Of a stretch of DNA of 64,000 nt, positions 45,212 through 55,504 are shown piece by piece; the stretch's first letter is position 1; each line of letters begins with the position of its first letter. The stretch spans positions 744,001-808,000 of the forward strand of contig NW_020167531.1 in the NCBI RefSeq assembly GCF_001641265.1. The letters run 5' to 3'. The DNA comes from Pseudogymnoascus destructans (Eukaryota; Ascomycota; Leotiomycetes; Thelebolales; Thelebolaceae). The position numbers and the translations under genes are program-made. Under the pieces are notes generated by a model, which searched no databases, had not been told where the DNA came from, and saw only the letters and a list, made by a program, of their open reading frames with translations.

Positions 45212-45256
45212 GAGTCCTCGACGGTAGGCCACCGGCGAGCGACACGAAGAGGCCTA
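45202..45256 (+). promoter_or_regulatory. Candidate -1 ribosomal frameshift site of element B
   Basis: A AAA AAC (45202-45208) is read in frame as AAA AAC followed at once by the gag TAG stop. Slipping one base back continues at CTA 45208 in the frame that stays open through 45289 into the protease. Downstream, TAGGCC (45225-45230) pairs exactly with GGCCTA (45251-45256), a possible stimulatory stem 16 bases after the heptamer. This is the canonical X XXY YYZ type known from retroviruses and some LTR elements; function here is inferred. Confidence 0.75.
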
Positions 45257-48200
45257 GTACAGACCAGCTATGCGCCACGACGGGCAGCATGCAACTATAT
45301 GTGGTCGCTAAGATACAACAGCGACACCTCCGAGCAATGATTGACTCAGGAGCGACGGGCAACTTTATGACAAAGAAAGTAGCAGACACACAAGGTTTCA
45401 AGATGCAATTGAAAACCGAACCATACCCGTTAATGGTCGTAGATGGAGAGCCCATCTCGACTAATGAAGGAATGGTGACCCACGAAACGGTCCCATTGGA
45501 AATGGTCATGCTACACGGGCACAAGGAAACGATTCAGTTTGACATCGTGCACATGGACAACCATGCGTGCATCCTTGGTGTGCCATGGCTCAAGAAACAC
45601 AACCCCCAGATCGACTGGTGGAACGAGAAAGTTGTGATGAGCCAGTGCGCGTGTGAACAACGGACGGACACGCGACAACGGGAGAAACCCTCCCAGGGCC
45701 GGAAGGAGTTATGTGCAACCTCCGAGCTCGATGACCTAGCCCAGGCATCCTCACCGACGAGTATACCGGTGGAGTACAAGGAATACGAGCAATTATTCCA
45801 GGAAGGCCCTAAGAACGAGGCGCTTCCTAAGCACCAACCATGGGATCACGAGATACCTTTGGAGAAAGACAAGAGTCCACCGTTCGGACCAATATATCAG
45901 CTATCGGAAAAGGAGCTGAAGGTACTTAAGGAGTACATCGATGATAACCTAGCGAAAGGATTCATCAGACCATCCACATCACCAGCAGGAAGTCCGGTGC
46001 TTTTCGTACCAAAGAAAGACGGCTCCCTACGGTTATGTGTGGACTATCGAGCGTTGAACAACATCACAATCAAGGACAGGTATGCCCTGCCGTTAATCAA
46101 CGAACTACACGATAGATTTCAAGGAGCAAAGATCTTCAGTAAGCTAGATCTGCGAGGAGCATACAACCTGATCCGAATCAAGGCTGGGGAAGAGTGGAAA
46201 ACAGCATTCCGCACCCGCTATGGCCTATTCGAGTATCAAGTCATGCCCTTTGGGCTAACAAACGCACCCGCATCTATGCAACGACTGATGAATGATGCTT
46301 TGCACGAATACTTAGACATCTTTACCATTGTCTACCTAGACGACGTCCTGGTGTATTCAGCAACCAAGGAGGAGCATGTCAAGCATGTCAAACTCGTCCT
46401 GAAGAAACTAAAGGAGTACAGCTTACTCCTCAAACCAGAGAAGTGCGAGTTCCATAAAAAACAAGTCGAATTCTTGGGTTACATTATTGGAACGCACGGC
46501 ATCAAGATGGACCAAGCAAAGTAACGGCAGTGTTGGAATGGCCAACACCGACCACGGTCAAGGAAGTGCAAGCCTTCCTAGGCTTCGCCAACTTCTACCG
46601 AAGATTCATCTCGGGATATTCCAAGGTAGCTCAACCACTCACAGAGCTTACCAGAAAGGATCTCGAATTCAAATGGACGGACAAGGCAGAGGCTGCTTTC
46701 CAGGAACTTAAGACGAAGTTCACGGAAGCACCTATCCTTGCTACATTTGACCCTGCAAAGAAGATCATCCTCGAAACGGACTCTTCTGACTTCGCAATTG
46801 GAGCATGTCTGAACCAACCAGACGAGAACGGTAAGTTCAAACCAATCGCGTACTACTCTAGGAAACTGTCACCCACGGAACTCAATTACGACATCCACGA
46901 CAAGGAGCTACTGGCTATTGTCGTTGCCTTTGAGCAGTGGCGAGTATATCTTGAGGGATCCACCTACCCTGTGCAGGTATGGACGGATCACAAGAACCTC
47001 ATATACTTCACCACGACCAAGGTTTTAAACCGCAGACAAGTCCGCTGGGCAGAAACCCTCGCAGCCTACAACTTCACGATAACCTATCGCAAGGGCTCCG
47101 AGAATGCAAGAGCAGACGCTCTCAGCAGACGGACTGACTACGCCGGCCCAAAGGAAGAAAGACCTAGAGCAATTCTGAAGAAAACAGATGCAGGAATACA
47201 GTACAACGAGTTACTAGCGACGATCTCAGTCATCGAAGATACAGAACTCGAGGAAAGACTCAAGAAAGCTTACGCAACAGACGAATGCGCCAAGCGAGTC
47301 TTGTCCAAAGTCGAAGGCGACTTCACCATCGACGAACAAGGATTGATTCGATACAAAGGGTTAGTGTATGTCCCAAGTCAAATGAGACGCCCGCTGGTGC
47401 AAGAACAACACTCGTTACCAGCACACGGTCATCAGGGAGTAACACGAACCTTCGAACGAATCACTCGACACTACTACTTCCCAGGTATGAGGAAGCAGGT
47501 AGAGACAGTGGTAAGAGAGTGCGACATTTGCAGCAAGTCAAAATCCAATAGGCACCTGCCATACGGACAACTCAAGTCGACACCAGTACCAAAAGGAGCG
47601 TGGAAATCAATAGCTTTGGACTTCATCGTCAAGCTTCCACCCTCCAAGGACCCGTTAACAGGAATAGAATACGACTCTATCCTCGTCATCACGGAAAGAC
47701 TCACGAAATATGGGAAGTTTATACCATATCTAGAAGCTAGCGATGCCGAGGCGCTCGCATATACCTTCATTCGAGTCATATTAGCCGATCATGGGATGCC
47801 AGAAGAAATCATCTCAGATAGAGACAAGCTCTTTACTTCGAAATTCTGGAAATCATTGATGGCGCTACTGGGAACAAATCATAAGCTATCAACAGCTTTT
47901 CATCCCCAGACAGATGGCCAAACAGAAAGATTAAATCAGACCCTTGAACAGTACCTGCGAAGCTATGTCAATCATCAACAGGATAACTGGGTTCAGATCT
48001 TACCCATCGCACAGTTTGCATATAACAGCGCGATGACAGAAGCAACGAAAGTCTCACCGTTCTTTGCCAATTATGGCTACCAGCCAGAAGCATATAGGCA
48101 ACCAAGACCGGATGAATCACGAGCTGAACAAGCCCTGATCGTGGTGGAACAACTGAAATCGTTCCACGAACAACTTGCGACGGACATCCAATTCTTAAAT

Positions 48201-48740
48201 GAACGATCCGCCGCATACGCAAACAAGAAGCGCAGTATGGAACCTGCCTTCAAGGAGGGGGATAAAGTATACCTACTCCGGAAACATATCAAAACGAAAC
48301 GACCAAGCACAAAGTTGGACTTCAAGAAATTGGGACCATTCAAAATATTGAACAAAGTCAGCTCAGTTAATTACAGACTGCAGCTACCCAGGAAGTCTAG
48401 ACTACACCCGGTATTTCATGTCTCACTACTGGAACCAGCAAGAGTAAATACCCCAATTGCGACCGACACCGAACTCCAACCCGAGAATGAGATAATCGAA
48501 TATGAGGTCGAAGCGATCCTAGACAGAAGGTTAGTAGGACGTCGAGAAGAGTTTTTGATAAAATGGGAAAATTACGAACCTACGGATAATTCGTGGGAAC
48601 CAACAAGGAACATCAGCAAAGAACTGCTGGAGGAATATCGACACCGCCATCCGCCAGCCATTGATCCCAAGATGCAGGGGAGTAGGCCAGTGGATCGGAG
48701 GAAGCGGAGGTCCCGGTCACAGACGAGGAGGCAGCGCTAA
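45208..48740 (+). pseudogene. pol: Element B: pol with a single one-base deletion
   Basis: Protease MIDSGATGNFM near 45340, RT with DGSLRLCVDYRALNNITIKD and IVYLDDVLVYSATKEEH, RNase H with LETDSSDFAIGACLNQ, integrase with a CDICSKSK finger, ALDFIVKLP, SDRDKLFTSKF and TDGQTERLNQTLEQYL, and a C-terminal chromodomain (YEVEAILDRRL, EFLIKWENYEPTDNSWEPTR). The frame breaks once, at about 46521 (GCAAAG-TAACGG): one missing G produces TAA, and the downstream frame resumes immediately and runs to 48740. Otherwise the protein is complete, so B is nearly intact. Confidence 0.92.
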
Positions 48741-49180
48741 CTGCCTGTTCCTCGACCTCAACAGCGTCACGCTTCTCAGCAGCCACACGTTCGGCCTCCT
48801 CTGCCGCATCAAGCTCGTCGAGGGTTTTCAAACCTCGTCGGAGCATATCTTTACCACGGGTTCGGATGAGGCGTTTCTGCTTTCGCAGACGAAGTAACTT
48901 CGAAAGGGTTTCTTCCTCTTCGCGATCCAGGCGATCCTCCTCCCGTTCGAGCTTCACCCAGTCGGGATGCTCAGGACCCATACAGTCACACTTTTCTTTC
49001 CAAGTTGCGACGAACGCACTCGGCGCACCGCCGTGAATCATTTGGAGACGACACGCAAGTAATGTTTCGCCTCACGCAGTTCGAGCAAGAATCCATTTCG
49101 GGTAGTTCGTATCCGTGGTTCTTTATTCGACGGACAAGATCGTTGCGTTCCTGGAGTTTGCGGGCAGTGTCAGTAGGCAT
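48613..49180 (-). pseudogene. Antisense accessory ORF of element B with Cys-rich zinc-binding pattern
   Basis: On the strand opposite pol, between pol and the 3' LTR. The ATG at 49180 opens MPTDTARKLQERNDLVRRIK; a Cx2Cx6C cluster (CSNCVRRNITC) and a second Cx2C (CAEC) follow. One extra base in an A-run near 49000 shifts the frame to the one that continues (CDCMGPEHPDWVKLEREEDR, then a Glu/Lys/Arg coiled coil) to the stop at 48613, overlapping the pol 3' end by 128 bp. It resembles the small two-cluster proteins common in fungal genomes next to gypsy LTRs; role unknown. It would need an antisense promoter. Confidence 0.7.
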
Positions 49181-49371
49181 GTTGCATGTTGAAGGACTCG
49201 CTGAGGAGCAGCAGAGTCCCGGGGACATGGACGTACTTATAGGATTCGAGACGAATGCCCAGGGGAAGGGAGCGAGTGTTACGACGGAACAAGAAGGCTG
49301 GCCAACTACAGGACAGGAAGGAGGGAGGTCGCATGAGACCGGCCCTGGTACCTGGAGGGGCAGCGGGGAAT

Positions 49372-49751
49372 AGTAGTTCCGAAAGTATCACGTGACGGAC
49401 TCGCAGGATGATGAGAAGAGTCCTAAGAGTCCAGGACTCCGAGGACTCGAGTGAGTTCCCAGGAGTCCACTAGGCACGTGATGGACTCGCAGGATGATGA
49501 GAAGAGTCCTAAGAGTCCAGGACTCCGAGGACTCGAGTGAGTTCCCAAGAGTCCACTAGGCACGACGCCACTATATAAGTAGATAGTATTTCCTTAGATA
49601 GGAGCTTCGTGCTCAACTCAATACAGTATTTGTTATATACTAGTAACGTGTTACTTGAAGCCTTTGTGTCTGATCCCCTGCCTCCTCTGATAAGTAAACC
49701 TTTACGCAAGAGAACCTCTGTGTCTTCTATCGTTTAGAAGTCAGCGTTACA
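49372..49751 (+). repeat. 3' LTR of element B with internal tandem repeat
   Basis: Follows a purine-rich tract (GGAGGGGCAGCGGGGAATAG, ~49352-49371). It contains two ~86-bp direct copies starting (A)CGTGA-GGACTCGCAGG at about 49391 and 49477, then the TATATAAG segment and the GTCAGCGTTACA end at 49751. The 5' limit is approximate because the other LTR is truncated. Confidence 0.75.
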
Positions 49752-49967
49752 GCGACCTCCTCCTCCTCCTCTGGACTCCTCAACCGAAGGTGATCGGTAG
49801 GGACGCACAGTGCGAGGGCGAGAGGTGGACGCAACGGAAGCAGGACCGAAGGGAGTAGGGGTGGCAGGTGACTCCAACTCGGGAGACCCAGACATCTGGG
49901 CGGAAGAGCGCTTGAGAGGGGTGGCGACAGGCGCCACTGTCTTCTTGGGCTGCTTGCGCGGAGCCAT
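49752..49967 (-). pseudogene. Element E: antisense ORF, N-terminal fragment
   Basis: The ATG at 49967 opens MAPRKQPKKTVAPVATPLKR followed by a Ser/Pro-rich stretch ending in a Gly run. It is cut at 49752 by the LTR of B. It lies antisense just upstream of a plus-strand polypurine tract and LTR, the same place as the antisense ORF of element B. No family is recognised. Positions 49968-50350 are its upstream, noncoding flank. Confidence 0.5.
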
Positions 49968-50365
49968 GATTGACGGAACTAATCCACAGATCAGTCCCTG
50001 AAGACGAAGGACGGAAGGGAGGTAAATACCTTGCGAAGAGGGAGTAAGCCTTGAAGCAAACCTTGGAAGAGGATCAAAAGGAAGAAGCCAAGAACCCAGA
50101 AGAGCGGGCACTTGGTGTGAGGTTGTGTGAGGAAAGTAGGAAGTTGGGTAGGAAGTGGGAGTTAAGCACGATGCCCACAACAACTGGGGGTGGCCGCGGC
50201 ACAACAACAAGGGGGGTCACGGGACCCCCCTGACAGGCGCGAGTTCGATAACAACAACCCACCCTATGCGCGAGCAAACAAGCCAAACAAGCCCAAACAA
50301 GGGCGCAATCAGCCCTGATCTCTATGCCTGGAATTGGGGGCAATTCCCTAGAAGGGGGAGGTAAT

Positions 50366-50604
50366 TGTAAGGCGGCCCTCACGTGAGGGCACGTGAGGTG
50401 TCACGCTCTTACAGTGGACCTGGCGGGCTCGGTAAATTAGGGCCTACGGGTTCCTGTATATAAGGGGCTGGAGGCTCGGAGTGAGGCCTCCAGTCAATAG
50501 TCGCTGTATATACGTAGACCTATTGTTACGCATTGAATCCTACTTCCTACCTACTGATCTGGTTCCCTGAGCTCCCGTGTGACCCTGGGTCCTACGCCTT
50601 TACA
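50366..50604 (+). mobile_element. LTR of a third element (E), with polypurine tract
   Basis: 239 bp from TGTAAGGCGGCC to CGCCTTTACA, preceded by AGAAGGGGGAGGTAAT (50350-50365), a good polypurine tract, so this is a 3' LTR of a plus-strand element. A TATATAAGG box lies at about 50457. A palindromic CCTCACGTGAGG is at 50377-50388. The rest of element E upstream has been replaced by element B. Confidence 0.75.
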
Positions 50605-51395
50605 CACTCATCATTGACGAACCTGACATGCGTAGGGCTCCAGGTCTAGGTGCTGCAGCACGACTCAAAGTGTTTCGTTGCTGCATAGGAGATGGCGATC
50701 TTCCTTCCTCGGATTTGAAACGGATGGCCACAAATTCTCTGTCCGTGAGTAGAAATGCATAGCGAGTTTTGGCAAGCATTGCATAATGTACAATTTGGCG
50801 TATCGGGAGCATCTCATTCGGTACATCTATTAGGTTTATGCTGCCATTAAGCAATAGTTCCGGATTGAATGAGATTGCCTTCTTCGTATCCCCAGGACAG
50901 TAGCATTTATGGGAATTGTGTAGGCCATTAGCAATAACAGCACAGGCCCAGTCAGGTTTATTAGAGAGTGAAACCTTGAAATTGTGTTAGTTCAAGAACG
51001 TCCCTTGGGTAGTCACTTACTTCATTCCCGAGGCTACAAATGCTTCCAACACCAAGCCATATGTTACGACTAAGCTTTGATATAGCACCCTCCAGTAGGT
51101 TGCCCACAAAAAACATAACAGTTCCATTGACGAGTCCATGCACAGAATCTTCGCCAGTAATATTTGTTGCCTTAGCTGGAGGCTTCGCAAGCGAAGGACA
51201 ATCCACCTCATAGCCTAGCAATTTTGGATAGTGGTATTCGAAAGTATCCGATGAGAAATCCGTCCAGTCTTTAAGCTGTGAAAGATTTATCAAAGGCCAG
51301 TCATTATGAAATGAGTTTCTGCTCGAAGAACTAAGATGCTGGCAATCCCACGTGGCCTTCTGATCGAGATGGTCTCGGATTGTTTTCTTTCCCAT
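50600..51395 (-). CDS. Unknown protein with possible PD-(D/E)xK-like nuclease fold; 3' end formed by an LTR
   Basis: Two exons (51395-51021 and 50974-50600; 46-nt intron GTAAGT...TTTCAAG) give 249 residues from the ATG at 51395. The frame is open for 36 codons further upstream with a candidate acceptor (CTTCTCTCAG), so a 5' exon may exist; TATATAAGG is on the minus strand at about 51530. The second exon has NKPDWACAVIANG, CYCPGDTKKA, then RQIVHYAMLAKTRYAFLLTD and REFVAIRF, an order (D...GDxK... helix) seen in fungal restriction-endonuclease-fold domains. That reading is tentative. The last codons and the TAA lie in the end of LTR-E, so the native C-terminus was probably lost. Confidence 0.6.
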
Positions 51396-51503
51396 AACTT
51401 TTAGAAGGTAACCTTGTAACCTCGTTTGGCTGGCTTTTGTCTGAGAGAAGCGTAATATAATAAGTCCCAGAGATGGTGAGATGCTAGGATAAATAATCCT
51501 CAA

Positions 51504-52274
51504 AATGGGAAAGAGGATGCAACCTTATATACAGATTTCGCCCAGACACATGCCACGCCTATACTCTCAACAATGGTCTGGTGCAGATTGCTTTTGGTAT
51601 GAGTCATTCATTACCATCAGTGTTTTGCGGAATGGCGGGTGATGGTGCAGGAGCGAACAGACGAGATTGAATAATCAAGGTGGTATGTGGGTGCAGCATG
51701 CAAACGACGCAGGGAGAAGCACATATCTGCAAGACACTGTTGCGGGAGGCTGGCGAGATCCGTTCGCCATGCAGTAGTATGGGGGAAGCAGCGTTCGAGC
51801 AGTGGACATTGTTGGAAGAGTTCACCTTCTCAATTCTCATTTCCGAAGGAACAAGATGAACTCGATTGGGCGGCGCACTGGCCATGTATAACCAGGATGG
51901 CATCGCGGCGGTATTCATTGCTGTTATTGATATACGAGGTAAGATCCATAAGACTAAGCAAGAAATAGTCAATTTACAACATCTCACGATGCCGAAGTGA
52001 AAATAGATTCGATTGCTCTAGTGAAATACAAAATGGGTGATTGGGTGGACTCTGGCAAGGTCCCCTTGTGATTGGAGTTCGGATTCTTGGGGTACATGAT
52101 GCCATCCCTGTCCTAGCAACAAAATCAAGCCACTCTCTTGCAGAAAGTTCTGCAGACCTGCATAAACTAAGCTAGTGCCTAATTCTCATCATCCGACACC
52201 CCGCTCCAGTGTCGCATATAAGTCAGACCTCCCGCCCCACCACCCCCCACTATCAACGCCTAGTCACTTTCAGC
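51504..52274. other. Intergenic, divergent
   Basis: Open frames of 94-127 codons exist on both strands (51604-51987) but lack ATG starts where needed and show no family features. The region includes promoters for the flanking divergent genes, with CATATAAG at 52214-52221 about 55 bp upstream of the next ATG. Confidence 0.4.
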
Positions 52275-53366
52275 ATGTCAGCAGCTGTTTTGCTCTCGCA
52301 GTTGAAGGGTCTGCTTGATAAGACCGAACATTTGAATGGCAAATTCTCTAAGGTCTATCCAACAGGTGACCAGTGGGACACTTTAAGCAACTTGAGTTCA
52401 AGGCTCTCAGAAGCGGCGAAGACGGTTCAGGAAGAAATCCGAGTACTGTTGGAATCGCGGTCAGACCGAGCATGGAAGGAAAGTGAGGAACACAGGTCTA
52501 AAGCACAGTCATGTAGGGGTGACCTTTTTGCGAAAGGTCGATTGAAACAGCCAGCTGTATTCCGGAGAAATATCGTCACTATATTTAAAGGTCCAAAAAC
52601 TTCAACATTTGATTCCGAGGATATAAAGTTCAAGAATGAATCTACCCTCAAGAGGTGCGAGTTGATCCGAGGCTTAAGTCCTGACGGGGTGATTTCATGG
52701 GCAATGGCGTTCGCGCCTACCCTTTGGGCCGGAGGCTCGATATCTGCGGACATATTTACTTGTCTCCTCGACGACATCGAACCCGAGCTGGTCCAGACTT
52801 GGCCCCAGGTAATACGAGACACATTGCACAAGCTTATGGAAGATGAAGAATCTTTAAAGAAGTCCCCTGAATATCAGGAGTTCCTCCAAGGTTAGTTACC
52901 AGATGAAGGAGAATGGCGCAAGAAACTGACCATAGCCAGCACTCGACGATCAGTCGCGGAAGCCAGTAAAAAATAGAAAAAGGCGGCGCACTGAAGACGA
53001 AATTGAGCAAGTGAAATCAGCAACGGAAGATGCATTATCGCCGTCTAATGAAAGCAGAGGTGGGGAGGCTTCGCATATATACAAGGCATTGCTAATTATT
53101 TACCAACAGAAATGAAATATATGTACACAAATGCACCCGCTAGCAACATATCGAACTTGCCCGAGCCATTCAGAACAGCCGTCGAGAATAGCCGCCTGTG
53201 GAAGTGGGAACGAAGTCAAGAACTGGTGACGACAGGATGCTTGGCTAGTTTGTTCCCAAAGGATTACACACAAGATGTCTCCTTTACCATTTGGTGTGGC
53301 CATGACAACTCATACCAACTCAACGATATCTTCGGAGTACAACGTGCAATCCTCTCCTATGATTAG
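52275..53366 (+). CDS. Unknown three-exon protein
   Basis: Three exons (52275-52890, 52940-53059, 53110-53366) join in frame to 330 residues. Introns are 49 and 50 nt (GTTAGT...CCAG; GTGGGG...AACAG). The N-terminus (MSAAVLLSQLKGLLDKTEHL ... SSRLSEAAKTVQEEI) is predicted helical/coiled. Exon 2 carries a basic cluster, KNRKRRRTEDE, a likely nuclear localisation signal. Exon 3 ends DIFGVQRAILSYD. I recognise no domain. The TAG stop (53364-53366) overlaps the TAA stop of the convergent minus-strand gene. It is one of a run of small genes without known family and may be lineage-specific. Confidence 0.7.
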
Positions 53367-54046
53367 GTGAAATGTACAGTAGCACCTCTGACGTAAACAG
53401 TATACCCAGCAGGCACTTCATATTCCGTGTCTGTACTTATATTTTCTTTGAACATTTTCTGGTCGTCGGTTTCTTGGTTGACGATCAAAAGATATTCGCC
53501 TCTGAAGCATATTGTCCTGTCGTTGTTTGGATCGGGAGGGAAACGATGACTTGGGATGTCCTTTTCTTCTCGCCCAGCAAGAGCTTCATCGCCTCTCTAA
53601 ATAGACAACACATATTAGCTATAGTGCATTGAAGGGAGTGTATTAGAAGATTAGGATAGCTAACCGCCATGATCAATATATAATGTGCTGATGAGCCTGC
53701 AGATTGGTGGTGCTCGTCACCAGATGAGGAAGAGGTGCGCGAGTTTGGGAACGAGATTATCGCCTATACAATGAATAAGTAAGCCGCTGTGTAAATTGTA
53801 CGGTCGATGGAGAGGCTCGACCTGGTATTATCTTGGCTGCGGGGACCGTGGTTGTGGCTGTAGACGATCGACGTTGCCTATTTGCACAAAGCCAAACGTG
53901 AGGTTGAGTCTCAGAGTCAGAGAGTCTCCTGCGTCTATGATATAGAATATGCCAAGTGAGATGCGTACAGGAGGTTTCGGGAGGTTGATGACGGTTAATG
54001 AAGATAGTGGTTGCCGGGTTTGCAAGTAGTGGGGTGCGATGCCCAT
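53363..54046 (-). CDS. Unknown protein, convergent with the preceding gene
   Basis: The last exon (53596-53363) is open for 78 codons and ends VPAGYTVYVRGATVHFT; the middle exon (53763-53665) gives 33 codons (SFPNSRTSSSSGDEHHQSAG...), joined through introns GTTAGC...TTTAG and ...GTATAG. The first exon starts at the ATG 54046 (MGIAPHYLQTRQPLSSLTVI) and includes PVRISLGIFYIIDAGDSLTL; its donor is uncertain (GTGCAA near 53885 or GTCGAT near 53870). The sequence has alternating strands, as in a small beta-rich protein, but no family is recognised. Its TAA (53365-53363) shares bases with the stop of the plus-strand gene. Confidence 0.55.
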
Positions 54047-54381
54047 GTGATTTGCTCAGCAACCCCCTAGCAAACTTTGGGCCTGAGTGCGTTCAGGCTC
54101 GAAAAGATGAACCAAATCACGATGAAGACTATATAGGTTAACCATTCGAGATTGTGACGTGATAGCCTATGGGCATCCAGAATATATCGAGTGGGTCGCG
54201 CGATGGTGACAAACCATTTAACTATATGAAGCTATTGAGAGGCATTCGAAGGTCGACGTGCTGGATCTCTTTTGGTGTTGGAGCCACGACCTGTCCGCGC
54301 ATCTGTTTTGGCTTGGCGTTATCTAGGGTCATGTGATACGGTAACCTTTAAAACAATACAACCTTCTGCAAATCCCATGAG

Positions 54382-54906
54382 ATGCCTGGTACGACCGAGG
54401 ACAAGAATAAGTTAATGGCAAACACAGCCTGCCAAGAAGTTTTGAATCGAGACTATGATGAATCCAAAGGTGGTCGTCTGCTATGTGAAGGGACATATTT
54501 CTCGTTTAATCACACGTGTTACCTTGTAATTGATCATGGTCCTGTGGATGCCACAACCTATGATATCCGCATGTTCAAATGGAGAGCACAAGAGCTGTAA
54601 CTATCATTTAATACACCCTATTTACTCCTAACTTGCTAACATAGACAACAGAGTCCCTGTGGCCAAAATCCTCCCATATATTCTCAAACAGTTTCGAGAC
54701 AAATACCAATTTAATCCAGCCGACAGACCTAAATGCGTCAGTTCCCATAACTTTAGTTTGGGTGTCTTTATACTGATAATCCACAGCCGGTGTACACGGA
54801 CGAGCAATTTAGGGACAAATTCGGCCCTGATGAACACCGAAGGCTCGTGGAAGCCATAGAGGAGAAGAAAAGAATTGCACGAGAATACAGCGGTAGCACT
54901 TATTAG
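54382..54906 (+). CDS. Unknown small three-exon protein
   Basis: Exons 54382-54596, 54652-54736 and 54787-54906 join in frame to 139 residues. Introns are 55 and 50 nt, with GTAACT...CTAAC...ACAG and GTCAGT...CACAG signals. The protein has YFSFNHTCYLVIDHGPVDAT and KILPYILKQFRDKYQFNP, and ends with a charged helix (HRRLVEAIEEKKRIAREYSG). No domain recognised. A multi-exon frame of this length is unlikely to arise by chance, so I take it as a real gene. Confidence 0.65.
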
Positions 54907-55504
54907 CAGTGATATCCCATTGTGGACAGCCTTGTAATCTGCTGCTTCATTGTGCATAGGAGGAGTTAGGCACAGAGGCGATAGAGATAGAGCTCTCCAA
55001 AGCCAGACTGTACCTACTTCGGGCCTTTCATACGATATGCTCTAAATCAATTTCAACACGATTGTGGTTAACGCGTGCAGTAATTTGGATATTGGCTATG
55101 CTCTACAAGTAGTATTTACTCTAGATTGTATCCAAGGTCGGCCATTTGAATACTACATTGTTCATCGTCCTATCCACATGCGTAGGCCACAGTCGATCAG
55201 TCAATGTTTGTACGTACGGCCATGTACTATGGCCATCAGCTCCCCAATTCTCTCTAACAGGAAGCGTGGAACAACAGCAGGGTTGGGTGTAGCGAGTATT
55301 TTCCTCAATCAAGACGCTTTGAGTTAGGAATGAAATGCTGACCGGTTTGCTCAGGTACGGACGCAACATTGTGGATGAGCGGCGATTAGTTGTCCGCGTC
55401 GTAGACAACCCCCATTCCCTCATCCCGCTCTCCGCGCCATTCTCGTCATAATTGCCCTCTTCGAACATCGACCCTCAAGCCATCAGTTTGTCCATGAGAG
55501 TATT
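54907..55504. other. Noncoding spacer
   Basis: No convincing gene. Open frames of 87-115 codons on both strands (55064-55468) overlap one another and show no family or splice support. Confidence 0.35.
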
